Assembly (NCBI GenBank): GCA_964417895.1
Contig: CAYQJS010000059.1
Location: forward strand, 1-31,747
Source of the DNA: CAYQJS01 sp964417895
GTDB lineage: Bacteria; Chloroflexota; UBA6077; SHYK01
Length of the DNA: 31,747 bases
Direction of reading: 5' to 3'
In this document: in pieces, positions 1 to 7,859 of the stretch
Layout: every line of letters starts with the position of its first letter
Numbering within the stretch: position 1 is the first letter of the stretch
The notes under the pieces: generated by a model
Seen by the model: the letters and a program-made list of their open reading frames with translations, nothing else
The model's database searches: none
What the model was told of the DNA's origin: nothing
Translations under genes and position numbers: made by a program

Positions 1-408
1 CTCGAGGTAGGGCTGGCGAGCGCGCAGGCCCGTTGCCCAGTAGATCTCAAGGCGGTTCTCCTCTGGATCGCGAAAGTACATCCCCACTGCGTTGCCGTGC
101 GAGACAATCATGTCGAACGTCACGCCATGCTGCCGCAGGCGCTCGTGGAAGCCGATGACATCGGCCAGGTCATTGCATCGCCAAGACACCTGCTGGAGGA
201 GCAGGACGTCGCCGACTTCGCGGCCGCCGCACAACAGCAGCTCGTGGTCCTCTTCCTCGGGGCGGGCGCTGAGGAAGACCATCCCCCTCGTGAGATCCTC
301 GTTCGTCACTTGCAGGCCAAGCACGTCACGGTAGAACGCCTCCTGGTTCGCGAGATCCTTGCAGTGGATGCCCACGTGGCCCAGTCGGGCGATAGATGGC
401 GTCGCCAT
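1..408 (-). CDS. VOC-family (glyoxalase / extradiol dioxygenase-like) protein, 3' end cut by window
   Basis: The reading frame starts with ATG at 408 behind the RBS AGGGAGG and stays open for 136 codons to base 1, so the C-terminus lies outside the window. The fold is the vicinal oxygen chelate type: the protein opens with LGHVGIHCKDL, continues with YRDVLGL, and has DPEENRLEIYW near the visible end. This is the usual beta-alpha-beta-beta-beta pattern with a first metal His and a late Glu. Where the second metal His normally sits (HIAF-type strand) the sequence reads QVSWRC, so that ligand looks replaced by Gln. Family members include extradiol ring-cleavage dioxygenases, glyoxalases and fosfomycin-resistance enzymes. 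Close to an aromatic gene set, a dioxygenase-like role is reasonable, but the altered site makes activity uncertain. It diverges from the flavin monooxygenase gene at 691. Confidence 0.85.
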   Translation of the reverse strand, partial: MATPSIARLGHVGIHCKDLANQEAFYRDVLGLQVTNEDLTRGMVFLSARPEEEDHELLLCGGREVGDVLLLQQVSWRCNDLADVIGFHERLRQHGVTFDMIVSHGNAVGMYFRDPEENRLEIYWATGLRARQPYLE

Positions 409-690
409 TTCCAGCCTCCCTCGCTCGGTGCTGAAGCGATGGTACAGACACAATGCCGATCAATGCTTGATCTCCACACCGCCGAACAGCACCGTCGCGC
501 AACACCGCATTCGCGCCCGCAGCGCCGGATGCAGAGTATCATCGTTCGTGGCTCGGAGGGGGGACGGGGTAGAGGACTGGTTCCTCCCCCCTTGAGGGGG
601 AGGGTTAGGGAGGGGGGTAACGCCCGCGTCATGCGGAGTGACCCACTACCTTCCACAATGCGACGCCAAAAGGAAATCCCGGGAGGAGTG
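409..690. promoter_or_regulatory. Divergent intergenic region carrying a GC-rich palindromic repeat
   Basis: This 282-bp gap separates the VOC gene (minus) and the luciferase-like gene (plus), so promoters for both should lie here. I see no convincing -35/-10 pair. The only clear structure is the GC-rich palindrome at 583-618, described separately. The plus-strand frame is open across the gap, but it lacks family similarity before 691 and is not treated as coding. Confidence 0.4.
583..618 (+). repeat. GC-rich palindromic dispersed repeat, copy 1 (G-quadruplex motif)
   Basis: A 36-bp unit made of CCTCCCCCCTTGAGGGGGAGG followed by GTTAGGGAGGGGGG. The first half is a near-perfect hairpin, and the G-rich half has four runs of at least three G separated by 1-3 nt. 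It matches 28141-28176 at 35 of 36 positions and is present in reverse orientation at 26135-26178. Confidence 0.85.
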
Positions 691-1797
691 ATGGCCAAGC
701 TGGAATTCGCACTCTGGGACGCTGTCAGCGACGCGAGCGGGGATGCTGTCGTCGCGGACGTCTACGATGACCACATCCGCCTCGCGCAGCGGCTCGAAGA
801 GCTGGGGTTTCACTCGTATTTCGTCATCGAACACCAGAACTCGCCGGTCGGGCGCATCACGGCGCCCAGCGTGTATCTGACGGCCGTCGCGAGGGCGACG
901 AGCAAGCTGCGGGTCGGCGCGATGATCTGGCAGCTGCCCTTTTACAACCCGCTGCGGCTCGCCGAGGAGGTGGCCATGCTCGACCAGCTCTCCCGAGGGC
1001 GCGTCGAGTTCGGGACTGGCGTGGGCGTCCACGAGCACGAGTTCATCCGCTGGGGTGTGGACTACTACCAGCGCACGGCGATGAGCCAGGAGGTGCTCGA
1101 GCTGGTCAAGATGGCGTGGACCCAGGAAGAAGTGACCTATGAGGGCAAGTACTTCCACTTTGACGAGGCGTTGCCCAACCCCAAGCCTTTCCAGAAACCC
1201 TACCCGCCCATCTGGGCGGCGGTCCACAGCGATGCTTCGGTTGAGTACGCGGCCCGCAACAACTACCACATGGCGAAGAACCTGGACACCGACGACGTGT
1301 GTGTCGGGAAGTTCGACCTCTTCCGTAAGGTTTGGAGAGAATGCGGCCACCCAGGGCCGATGTCGCGCATCTTCTTGATGCGGTCGGTCCACGTGGCGGA
1401 GACCGACGAGAAGGCGCACGAGGAGGCCCGCCAGTACCTGGCGACCGGGGAGGGACCGCGCTTCGGGAGCGGCCCCATCGCCAACACCCGCATCGGGTGG
1501 GGCACCAACGCGCGCGGCATGGGACGCGACAGCGAGATCGAGCACAACAAGGCGCGCGGGATCACGTCGACCCAGGCGGCCATGAGCTACGAGTTCAACA
1601 TCGAGCAGGGCCTGGCGCTCATCGGCAGCCCGGAGACGGTCATCCGCCAGCTCCAGGAGGGCCACCAGCGCTTGGGCTACGACCTGTTCTGCACGAGCCA
1701 CCAGATCGGCCGCATGCCCCGCGATCTGGTGAGGAACTCAATTGAGTTGTTCGGTAAAGAGGTGATTCCGGCGTTCCAGGAGGTTCCGGTCGCCTAG
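691..1797 (+). CDS. Luciferase-like flavin-dependent monooxygenase (LLM class)
   Basis: The 368-residue protein starts MAKLEFALWD behind a strong RBS (GGGAGGAG, 681-688). The frame is open further upstream, but that part has no family similarity. It has the bacterial-luciferase TIM-barrel hallmarks: the early YFVIEHQ segment, the APSVYLTAVARAT and LRVGAMIW strands, YNPLRLAEEVAMLDQLSRGR near residues 85-110, and GTGVGVHEHEF. Family members use FMNH2 or F420 and oxygen to oxidise aldehydes, ketones, sulfonates, terpenes or other organic substrates. It is a single gene, divergent from the VOC gene and convergent with the catabolic operon. The class is clear; the substrate and cofactor are not readable. 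Confidence 0.9.
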   Translation: MAKLEFALWDAVSDASGDAVVADVYDDHIRLAQRLEELGFHSYFVIEHQNSPVGRITAPSVYLTAVARATSKLRVGAMIWQLPFYNPLRLAEEVAMLDQLSRGRVEFGTGVGVHEHEFIRWGVDYYQRTAMSQEVLELVKMAWTQEEVTYEGKYFHFDEALPNPKPFQKPYPPIWAAVHSDASVEYAARNNYHMAKNLDTDDVCVGKFDLFRKVWRECGHPGPMSRIFLMRSVHVAETDEKAHEEARQYLATGEGPRFGSGPIANTRIGWGTNARGMGRDSEIEHNKARGITSTQAAMSYEFNIEQGLALIGSPETVIRQLQEGHQRLGYDLFCTSHQIGRMPRDLVRNSIELFGKEVIPAFQEVPVA

Positions 1798-2051
1798 CGG
1801 CTTCAGCTTGTCATTCCCAGGCCGGCCCCGGAAACCCGGCCCGCTCGGGGTTGAAGCAGCCCGTGTGATCGAGCTTCTCAGGGCGAGCCGAATGCAACCC
1901 GAGCAACGTCATCGATCTGGGTTCAGAGCAAGATACGAGCCCGCAGACATGACCCAGATGGCGCAAACTCACGGGCCTTGGCTGGCTTCTCTCACGTCAG
2001 ACCGCCAAAACTCGGGCGCAACGCTGAGGTCGCCCTCACCAGGTTTGCCCA

Positions 2052-3068
2052 TCAGGTCGTGGCTGCTACCTTCGCAGCTCGTCGCACTTCCACCTCGGGA
2101 CGGTATTTTTCGCAGAGGACCCGCCAGCGCTCGGCGCCTCGCGTAGCCCGCGCCATCGCCTTGGCGTCCTCTTCGGGGTCCTGCAGGTGGAATGAAAACG
2201 GCGGTCGAGGCGGACCGATGTTGATGTAGCCGGCGAAGTAGTGGGTTGTGTAGTTCCCATAGCGTGAGCGGTCCATCTCGTCGGACCCTCTGCTATCACC
2301 GCTATCTCCGTTACCCGCCAGCTCTCTTCCAATGGCCCGAGCCCTGTCCCAGTCTCCCTCGCTGGCTGCGTCCCAGAACGCGAGGACGGGCCATGGGCCC
2401 GACCACAGCCTGTGGCACCAGAAGCCATCCGCGCAGCCCATCATCATGTACGGATAGAGCTGCCCCTCGTTGCACATGTGCGAGATCTTCCCGTGGATGA
2501 TGTCGTGCAGCCGCTGAACCTCGTTGGCGCTCCGATGGCTGTCCTTCAAACAGACGATGTTCGGGTTGTTGACCAGCTCCCGGAACGCGGCTACGGGAAT
2601 GAGCACCCGATGGTTCTCGGGGTTCGAATAGATCATGATCGACAGATCGGGGAACAGCTCTGCGATGTTGCGGTAGAAGGTCGGGATATCCCTCGTCGGC
2701 AGCGAATCGTAGTAAGGGAGGCCGAGGAGGACGCCCTGCCCGCCATTGTCGCGCACGAACTTCATCTTCTGGACCACTTCGCGCGGATTCGACGACGTGA
2801 CGCCATGGAAGAGTGGGACACGGTTGTTGACCGCCTCGTTGGAGGCGGTCACCATTGTCTTGAACTCGTCCCACAGCAGGTTCCAGCACTGGCCGAACGT
2901 GCCCATGGTCGCGTAGAAGTTCATGCCGTCTTTGATGCCGCGGTCGAGCCCGTCCTGCAGCGCGTCGACGTTGATCGTGCTCGTCGCGGTCATCTCGCGC
3001 GCATCCGGGGTCCCGAAGGATGGCACCATGGCGCACACGCCGAACATCTCACTGGGGGTATACGACAT
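2052..3068 (-). CDS. DapA-superfamily hydratase-aldolase, NahE/PhdJ-like
   Basis: A 338-residue class I aldolase-fold protein. The start at 3068 (MSYTPSEM) is chosen because AGGAGG lies 9 nt upstream. The DHDPS-like landmarks are GTFGQC near residue 56, the Tyr of IYSNPE (Y147) and the Schiff-base Lys of CLKD (K175). The details fit the trans-o-hydroxybenzylidenepyruvate / trans-2'-carboxybenzalpyruvate hydratase-aldolase branch better than true DapA: GTFGQCWNLLWDEF resembles GTFGECATLTWEE of NahE, and GPPRPPF near the C-terminus matches GPCRPPY. Such enzymes hydrate the ring-cleavage product and split it to an aromatic aldehyde plus pyruvate. It is the last gene of the operon, directly after the ring-cleaving bicupin that would make its substrate. 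The comparison is from memory; an alignment would settle the subgroup. Confidence 0.85.
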   Translation of the reverse strand: MSYTPSEMFGVCAMVPSFGTPDAREMTATSTINVDALQDGLDRGIKDGMNFYATMGTFGQCWNLLWDEFKTMVTASNEAVNNRVPLFHGVTSSNPREVVQKMKFVRDNGGQGVLLGLPYYDSLPTRDIPTFYRNIAELFPDLSIMIYSNPENHRVLIPVAAFRELVNNPNIVCLKDSHRSANEVQRLHDIIHGKISHMCNEGQLYPYMMMGCADGFWCHRLWSGPWPVLAFWDAASEGDWDRARAIGRELAGNGDSGDSRGSDEMDRSRYGNYTTHYFAGYINIGPPRPPFSFHLQDPEEDAKAMARATRGAERWRVLCEKYRPEVEVRRAAKVAATT

Positions 3069-3112
3069 CGCTCGATTCCTCCTCTTCTGACTCGCGATAG
3101 ATTGGCTCACGA

Positions 3113-3146
3113 TGGAGTGTCCCGTTGGAGACCCAGCAACACTCCA
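3113..3146. repeat. 8-bp inverted repeat upstream of the hydratase-aldolase gene
   Basis: TGGAGTGT at 3113-3120 and ACACTCCA at 3139-3146 form a perfect 8-bp inverted repeat with an 18-nt centre. It lies about 45 bp upstream of the start at 3068, in the longest gap (147 bp) within the operon. It could be an internal operator or an RNA hairpin; there is no T-tract to mark a terminator. Confidence 0.35.
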
Positions 3147-3215
3147 CCTGCTAGCAGCGCAATGCCGGCAGGGAGCCCAAGATGGGCCGGCTACTTGGCA
3201 GCGGCCCCTGGCCGC

Positions 3216-4250
3216 CTACGCCTCTTCGCGTTCCTCCCGGTAGTAGTTCAACGCCTCGAGAACGGGCTGATCGTGAGCGGAGAACAGGATCGCCGGCTCG
3301 CTGCCGCGCTGTTCGTGCGAGTACCACTCCCAGGTCGGGACCGTGAAGCAATCCCCTTTGCTCCACTCGAATCGCTCTCCGCCCACTACGGTCACGCCTT
3401 CACCTTCCACGACGTGGTAGACCGTGGAGCTGGTACGGCGTTGCGGCTGCGTGCGCATATTAGGCAGGAGCATCTGGATCCGGGACCCCAGGGTTGGCAG
3501 CAGATGCCCGCCCGACACCGGGTTCGCGTAGTCGAGCAGGATGCCGTCCCATGGGTCGGCCGGCCCTCCCGCCGCGCGCTCCAGAGCGGGGCGCACCTCG
3601 GCCCAGGGATACGCGGCTGCCTGCTGCGCCGGATTCATCGACCGACTGGCAGGTTTCACTACGCCCGCGAGGTCCCGCGATCTGCCGGCGGGCTGCGTCA
3701 GGGGTTGCATGCGGGTGGGGAAGTCTTCACGGAAGGTCTTCATGCCGATCTTGCCGGTCAACGGTCCGTCGTGGACGTCGAGCCAGACGATCGGGTTGGG
3801 CGATTCGTTCGTGTGGTCGTGCCAGCACAGGCTGGGCGTCGTCACATAGTCCCCGGCCGAAAGACGCAGCGGCTCCCCATCGACCGTGGTGTAGGCGCCG
3901 TCCCCCTCGACGATGAACCGGGTGGCGGCGAAGGTATGTTTGTGTGCAGAAGCCTCCTCACCCGGCAGCACCAGCTGCACCGACATCTGGACGTTCGGGC
4001 TGGTGCGACCGCTCCCACCCGGGGAGACGAGGTTCAGCGTCCGACGATCGCTGTGCGGGCGGGAGTCGAGGCCGATCAGCTCGCCCGCCAGGAAGAGGTT
4101 CGTGTAGATCGTGTCCCACTTCCAGAGGGTCGGTTTGAATTCAGGGCGGCGGCCTTCTCCCGGTTGCCAGTGTCCCTTGAGGTTGAGTTCGGCCAACCCG
4201 GCCTCGAACTCCTGGATGCGCTTCTCGAGCTCCTCCTCGGTCTGGGCCAC
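3216..4250 (-). CDS. Gentisate / 1-hydroxy-2-naphthoate dioxygenase-like bicupin
   Basis: 344 residues. The GTG start at 4250 has AAGGAGG exactly 5 nt upstream; an upstream GTG at 4280 lacks a good site. Two cupin domains are visible. The N-terminal one has LVLPGEEASAHKHT, FIVEG and WHDH, giving metal ligands H103, H105 and H144. The C-terminal one has YHVVEGEG and WEWYSHE but no HxH pair, as in gentisate 1,2-dioxygenases where only the first cupin binds Fe(II). The family opens rings of gentisate, salicylate or 1-hydroxy-2-naphthoate with O2. The next gene is a PhdJ/NahE-like hydratase-aldolase, the same functional order as PhdI then PhdJ in phenanthrene breakdown, so a naphthoate-like substrate is possible. 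Substrate identity is inferred. Confidence 0.87.
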   Translation of the reverse strand: MAQTEEELEKRIQEFEAGLAELNLKGHWQPGEGRRPEFKPTLWKWDTIYTNLFLAGELIGLDSRPHSDRRTLNLVSPGGSGRTSPNVQMSVQLVLPGEEASAHKHTFAATRFIVEGDGAYTTVDGEPLRLSAGDYVTTPSLCWHDHTNESPNPIVWLDVHDGPLTGKIGMKTFREDFPTRMQPLTQPAGRSRDLAGVVKPASRSMNPAQQAAAYPWAEVRPALERAAGGPADPWDGILLDYANPVSGGHLLPTLGSRIQMLLPNMRTQPQRRTSSTVYHVVEGEGVTVVGGERFEWSKGDCFTVPTWEWYSHEQRGSEPAILFSAHDQPVLEALNYYREEREEA

Positions 4251-4291
4251 ATGCGCCTCCTTCTCTGACTCATCGGTCACCGTTCGGGGGC

Positions 4292-5371
4292 CTACACCGC
4301 TCCCGCGCTCGGACGAGCATACACCCTGCCATTCTTCGAGACTGGAGGGAGGCCCGCGGCGACGGTTCTCCACGTATCGCCGCGGTCCGCACTGTAGAAG
4401 ACGTCGCCGTCCACGGTCGCGGCTGCCACTCCGCAGCCGCCCGGCCAGACGTTCATGCTCATGGCTTCGATGTTGGCGCTGATGTGGCTCGGGAGCCCCG
4501 TCTGGACCTGCTCCCACGTCCGGCCGCCGTCGCGGCTCCGGACGATAGCGGAGTCGCAGTCGCCGGTCTGGCGCCAGGCACGCGGCAGCGCATATGCGCC
4601 CGCGATGAACACCAACCGCGGCTCATCGGGATGCACGACCAGCACGTCTGGGTACCCCACTCGCGCCTTGTCGTCCGTGAGATGCTCCCAGTTGTCTCCG
4701 CCGTCGTGACTCCCCCAGACGCCATCTCGGCAGGTCAGGTAGACCCGGCCTGCGTCTTCTGGTGCCAGCACCATTCGATGGACGTCCGCGTCCATCCCAT
4801 GCAGCTCCTCCCAGGTCCGGCCTCCATCCCGACTGCGAAAGGCGCCGCCGACCTCAATGCTGACGTACAGCGTCTCCGGCGAATGTGGATCGATGGCGAT
4901 GTGCTTGGTGTGGGCATAGGTGATCGCGTTGAAGTTCCATTGACCGACGCTGGGCACCTCACGCAGTCCGGCCAGTTCCTCCCAAGTCTCTCCCAGGTCC
5001 TCGCTCAGGTAGAGATGAGCCGGGTTCGTACCGGCATAGAGCCGCATGCGGCCGCCAACGGTGTTGCTTGCCATGCAGTAGACGGACGGGACCTCGAGAT
5101 TGCGATTGCGTTGGGCCCACGTTCGGCCCTCATCCTCGCTCATGAAGACCCCATGGTCATGCGTGCCCGCCACGAGCAGTCCCGGCACGGGATCGAGCAG
5201 GATGGAGCTCACCCGCTCCCCCTGCAGGGCTCGACCTGTCTCTCGCCACGGGCCCTGGGTCGAAGGTCGCGCCAGGAACACAATGCCGTCTTCCGTCGCG
5301 ACGAGCATCTCGTCGGCGGGCGCTGCCGTCTCGAACAGCGTCTGCCCACCCGGGGAAATGCAGCTCCGCAT
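4292..5371 (-). CDS. BNR/Asp-box beta-propeller protein (sortilin/VPS10-like repeats)
   Basis: 359 residues, starting MRSCISPGG at 5371 with AAGGAGGTG just upstream. At least five Asp-box repeats (S-x-D-x-G-x-T-W) are visible: SEDEGRTW, SEDLGETW, SRDGGRTW, SHDGGDNW, a second SRDGGRTW, and SADRGDTW. This is the seven-bladed propeller architecture of BNR-repeat proteins. There is no signal peptide, so it should be cytoplasmic, unlike sialidases and photosystem assembly factors that share the repeats. It sits between the Rieske gene and the ring-cleaving bicupin with gaps of 44 and 41 bp, so it belongs to the catabolic operon. Its role there is unknown; scaffold, chaperone and lactonase-like functions are all unproven options. 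Confidence 0.8.
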   Translation of the reverse strand: MRSCISPGGQTLFETAAPADEMLVATEDGIVFLARPSTQGPWRETGRALQGERVSSILLDPVPGLLVAGTHDHGVFMSEDEGRTWAQRNRNLEVPSVYCMASNTVGGRMRLYAGTNPAHLYLSEDLGETWEELAGLREVPSVGQWNFNAITYAHTKHIAIDPHSPETLYVSIEVGGAFRSRDGGRTWEELHGMDADVHRMVLAPEDAGRVYLTCRDGVWGSHDGGDNWEHLTDDKARVGYPDVLVVHPDEPRLVFIAGAYALPRAWRQTGDCDSAIVRSRDGGRTWEQVQTGLPSHISANIEAMSMNVWPGGCGVAAATVDGDVFYSADRGDTWRTVAAGLPPVSKNGRVYARPSAGAV

Positions 5372-5415
5372 GGTCACCTCCTTCGAGCGTTCAAATCCGC
5401 TTGATCGCCAGGTCC

Positions 5416-6651
5416 TCACGCGGGCGAAGCCGCCGACGCCACGAGTTCCCGGATCTGGGCCACCACGGGATCGTGGCGGTCTCCACGGCGAGCGGAACCA
5501 CCGCCCCGCGTGGACTCGATCCGCTTGTCGTTTTCGAGATCGTTCCCGATGCGAATGCAGACGTTTTTCGCGGGATCTCGAATGACCCCGATAGGGTCCT
5601 CACCCCGCTCTATTCGGCGCATGTTCTCTTCCACGAGCTGACGATAGAGGATGATCCCCTCCTCACCCTCTCCGAGCTCCTCGGTGCTCCGATCGGCGAT
5701 GGTTCCGCGCGCCATCCACATCACCATGTCCTGCATCCCGGTGACGTCGAGGTCAGGCCATATCGGGTGGCCGCGCGGGTCTAATCCCGGCACTTCCAGG
5801 TAGTGGACCGGTACCGTCTCCTGCGCGGGCACTTCTACTTCGGGTGGAAACCGGTGGCCGAAGTAGTCGATGGACCATGTGTGGGTATCGTCCAGGGGTA
5901 CGCGGAAGATCATCGACCCACGCCCACCCGGGGAGCAGTTCGGGAAGATAACCGGGGATAGGGGACCTCCATCTGAACCCTGGTGGCCCCGCAGCATTCC
6001 GTATTCAAAGGGCACCCAGGAGAACTTCCGGTGCGGCCTTTCGGCGCCCGACTGATCCCGCCCCTGGCGCTCGAGCATGTAGTTGCCAAAGTACCCGTGC
6101 AGCCACGAGACATGTCTCTCGTCCAGCGCGTTCTCCATGCACTGCAGCCAGTTGCACGGGACCACGACCGATTGGATGGATCGGAGGACCCGCTCCTCCA
6201 CCAGCTGCTCCCATCGAGGAAGCAGCGGCGCGGGCTGCGGCCCGAGATAGGCGAAGATGAGGCCCCCCAGCTCCTGGACCGGATACGCCGGTATTGCGTA
6301 CGCCTCCGCCTCTTCGCTGGTGGTCGGCGTGTCCCCGGCCCCAGCCAGGCAGCGCCCGCTCTGGTCGTACAGCGAGCCGTGGTAGGCACAGCGGAGCCCC
6401 TCGGGCTCCGGAATCCCGTACACCAGGGCAGTGCCCCGATGGGAACAGCGCTCGCCGACCAGTCCGAGACGGCCCTGGCGGTCGCGAAAGAGCACCAGGG
6501 TTTCGCCGAGGATGCGGACCTGCTTGACCGGGTCCTCCTGGAGCTCGATGCTCGGGGCGACCGGCATCCAGTAGCGGCGAAAGAGCTCTCCCATCGGCGT
6601 GCCCGGCCCCACCTGGGTATAGCGGTCGTTTTCAGTTTTAGAAAGCCCCAT
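5416..6651 (-). CDS. Rieske non-heme iron oxygenase, phthalate 4,5-dioxygenase-like alpha subunit
   Basis: 411 residues, ATG at 6651 with GGAGGAGG upstream. The Rieske [2Fe-2S] site is C69-x-H71 ... C88-x2-H91 (CSHRG, CAYHG). The mononuclear iron site is in the segment MENALDERHVSWLH: bridging D177 and ligands H180 and H185. The opening VGPGTPMGELFRRYW is typical of the phthalate/vanillate-demethylase branch (single alpha subunit, no beta subunit). Such enzymes hydroxylate or O-demethylate aromatic rings using electrons from a separate reductase; no reductase or ferredoxin gene is found in the window. The C-terminus carries a basic, Gly/Arg-rich stretch (ESTRGGGSARRGD), a less usual tail. It lies 23 bp after the amidohydrolase gene. 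Confidence 0.93.
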   Translation of the reverse strand: MGLSKTENDRYTQVGPGTPMGELFRRYWMPVAPSIELQEDPVKQVRILGETLVLFRDRQGRLGLVGERCSHRGTALVYGIPEPEGLRCAYHGSLYDQSGRCLAGAGDTPTTSEEAEAYAIPAYPVQELGGLIFAYLGPQPAPLLPRWEQLVEERVLRSIQSVVVPCNWLQCMENALDERHVSWLHGYFGNYMLERQGRDQSGAERPHRKFSWVPFEYGMLRGHQGSDGGPLSPVIFPNCSPGGRGSMIFRVPLDDTHTWSIDYFGHRFPPEVEVPAQETVPVHYLEVPGLDPRGHPIWPDLDVTGMQDMVMWMARGTIADRSTEELGEGEEGIILYRQLVEENMRRIERGEDPIGVIRDPAKNVCIRIGNDLENDKRIESTRGGGSARRGDRHDPVVAQIRELVASAASPA

Positions 6652-6674
6652 TGTCCGACCTCCTCCTGGGTTGA

Positions 6675-7832
6675 TTACGCCTCGTTATCGAGATGGAGGA
6701 AGTTGACGGCGTTGCCCGCGAGCATCGCGTAGCGCTCGTCGTCCGGTACCCCCGCCATCATCTCATCGACCACCTCCATAGAGTGCGGCCAATCCCCGGA
6801 GCCATGCGGGAAGTCGGCTGCCCACATGACCTTGTCGACCCCGATCTTATAGCGGAGCTCCACACCCACGACGTCTTTCGTGAATCCCCAGTAGCAGTGG
6901 TCGCGGATGTACTCACTGGGCTTTCGCTTCAGGGGCTCCATCCCGTAGAGCCGGCCTCCCCAGTGCCGTACTCGCTCGTACTGGTCGTCGACCTGTTCGA
7001 CAGCGTACGGATACCAACCGATGTTCACCTCAGCCCAGTAGATCTCGAGCCTGGGGAACCGGTCGAACACGCCCGAGAGAATGAGCTGCATGGCGTTGGC
7101 CGCTCGTCCGGCGGTGCCACACAGCATGAACCCTGGATGGGCGCTTCGGGCCAGGCCGCCGGGATCGCGCGCGAACCGGACCGGCGCTCCTCCGTCTCCC
7201 CCCTGCCCCCAGGAAACGTGCACCGTGATGGGCATGTTGAGGTCGAGGGCCGCGGCCCAGAACCGGTCGTCATCCGGCGTCGGGAAGGACTTCCCGCCCG
7301 GCAGCGCTCCGATGGCGATGCACTTGAGGCCCGCTTTTGCGCAGTACTCCAGCTCGGCGACGGCCGCATCGATGCCGGCATTCGGGATGAGGCCGGTCGC
7401 CACCAGCCGGTCGGGATCATAGGCGCAATACTCCTCGGCCAGGAACTCGTTATAGGCGTGGATAACGGCGCAATACGCCGTGTCGTCCCGAATGCCCCGC
7501 CAGAAGCCGGAGTTGCCCGCCGAGGTGAAGAGCACCTCCATGTCAACCCCGTCCATGTCCTGTTCGCGGACACGCTGCTCCGGACTGCCGGCGCCCGGGC
7601 TTCCTTCGTAAGAAATCCCAACTGGGGAGTGCTCCTCATAGGGCTTGGCTGTAATTGCCAGCCCGAGGATGTACATCGGCCGACTCTCGACGATCACCCC
7701 ATCCGCTCCGTCGGCTAGCTTGACGAGCCGCGGAGCGTAACCCCGATATTTGGCGGGAACTCTGTCGGTCCAGCGATCCGGAGAGATCTCCAGGTGGGCA
7801 TCCGCGGATATGACGTTGTATCGGTTAGCCAT
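6675..7832 (-). CDS. Amidohydrolase-2 family metal-dependent hydrolase/decarboxylase (ACMSD-like)
   Basis: 385 residues, ATG at 7832 preceded by AAAGGGGGAG. It has the TIM-barrel amidohydrolase-2 pattern: SADAHLE at the N-terminus (D-x-H where many relatives have H-x-H), ITVHVSW in the middle, an ELYW-type EIYWAEVN strand, and WAADFPHGSGDWP near the C-terminus with the metal-binding Asp. Members include ACMS decarboxylase, gamma-resorcylate and other hydroxybenzoate decarboxylases, and C-C hydrolases. In an operon with a Rieske oxygenase and ring-cleaving cupins, decarboxylation of an aromatic acid or hydrolysis of a cleavage product is likely. The exact reaction cannot be told from the sequence. 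Confidence 0.88.
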   Translation of the reverse strand: MANRYNVISADAHLEISPDRWTDRVPAKYRGYAPRLVKLADGADGVIVESRPMYILGLAITAKPYEEHSPVGISYEGSPGAGSPEQRVREQDMDGVDMEVLFTSAGNSGFWRGIRDDTAYCAVIHAYNEFLAEEYCAYDPDRLVATGLIPNAGIDAAVAELEYCAKAGLKCIAIGALPGGKSFPTPDDDRFWAAALDLNMPITVHVSWGQGGDGGAPVRFARDPGGLARSAHPGFMLCGTAGRAANAMQLILSGVFDRFPRLEIYWAEVNIGWYPYAVEQVDDQYERVRHWGGRLYGMEPLKRKPSEYIRDHCYWGFTKDVVGVELRYKIGVDKVMWAADFPHGSGDWPHSMEVVDEMMAGVPDDERYAMLAGNAVNFLHLDNEA

Positions 7833-7859
7833 CGCTCCCCCTTTCTTCGAGTTCTGCTC

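Noticed and set aside
97..690. 5' extension of the luciferase-like frame back to 97
   Set aside because: It overlaps the VOC gene on the other strand, crosses a palindromic repeat and shows no family similarity; a strong RBS marks 691.
1798..2051. Possible terminator between the convergent luciferase-like and hydratase-aldolase genes
   Set aside because: GC-rich inverted segments near 1820-1845 are imperfect and lack a T-tract.
2412..4268. A 618-codon plus-strand open frame
   Set aside because: It is the antisense shadow of the hydratase-aldolase and bicupin genes; it has no RBS or family motifs, while the minus strand has complete domains and good start sites.
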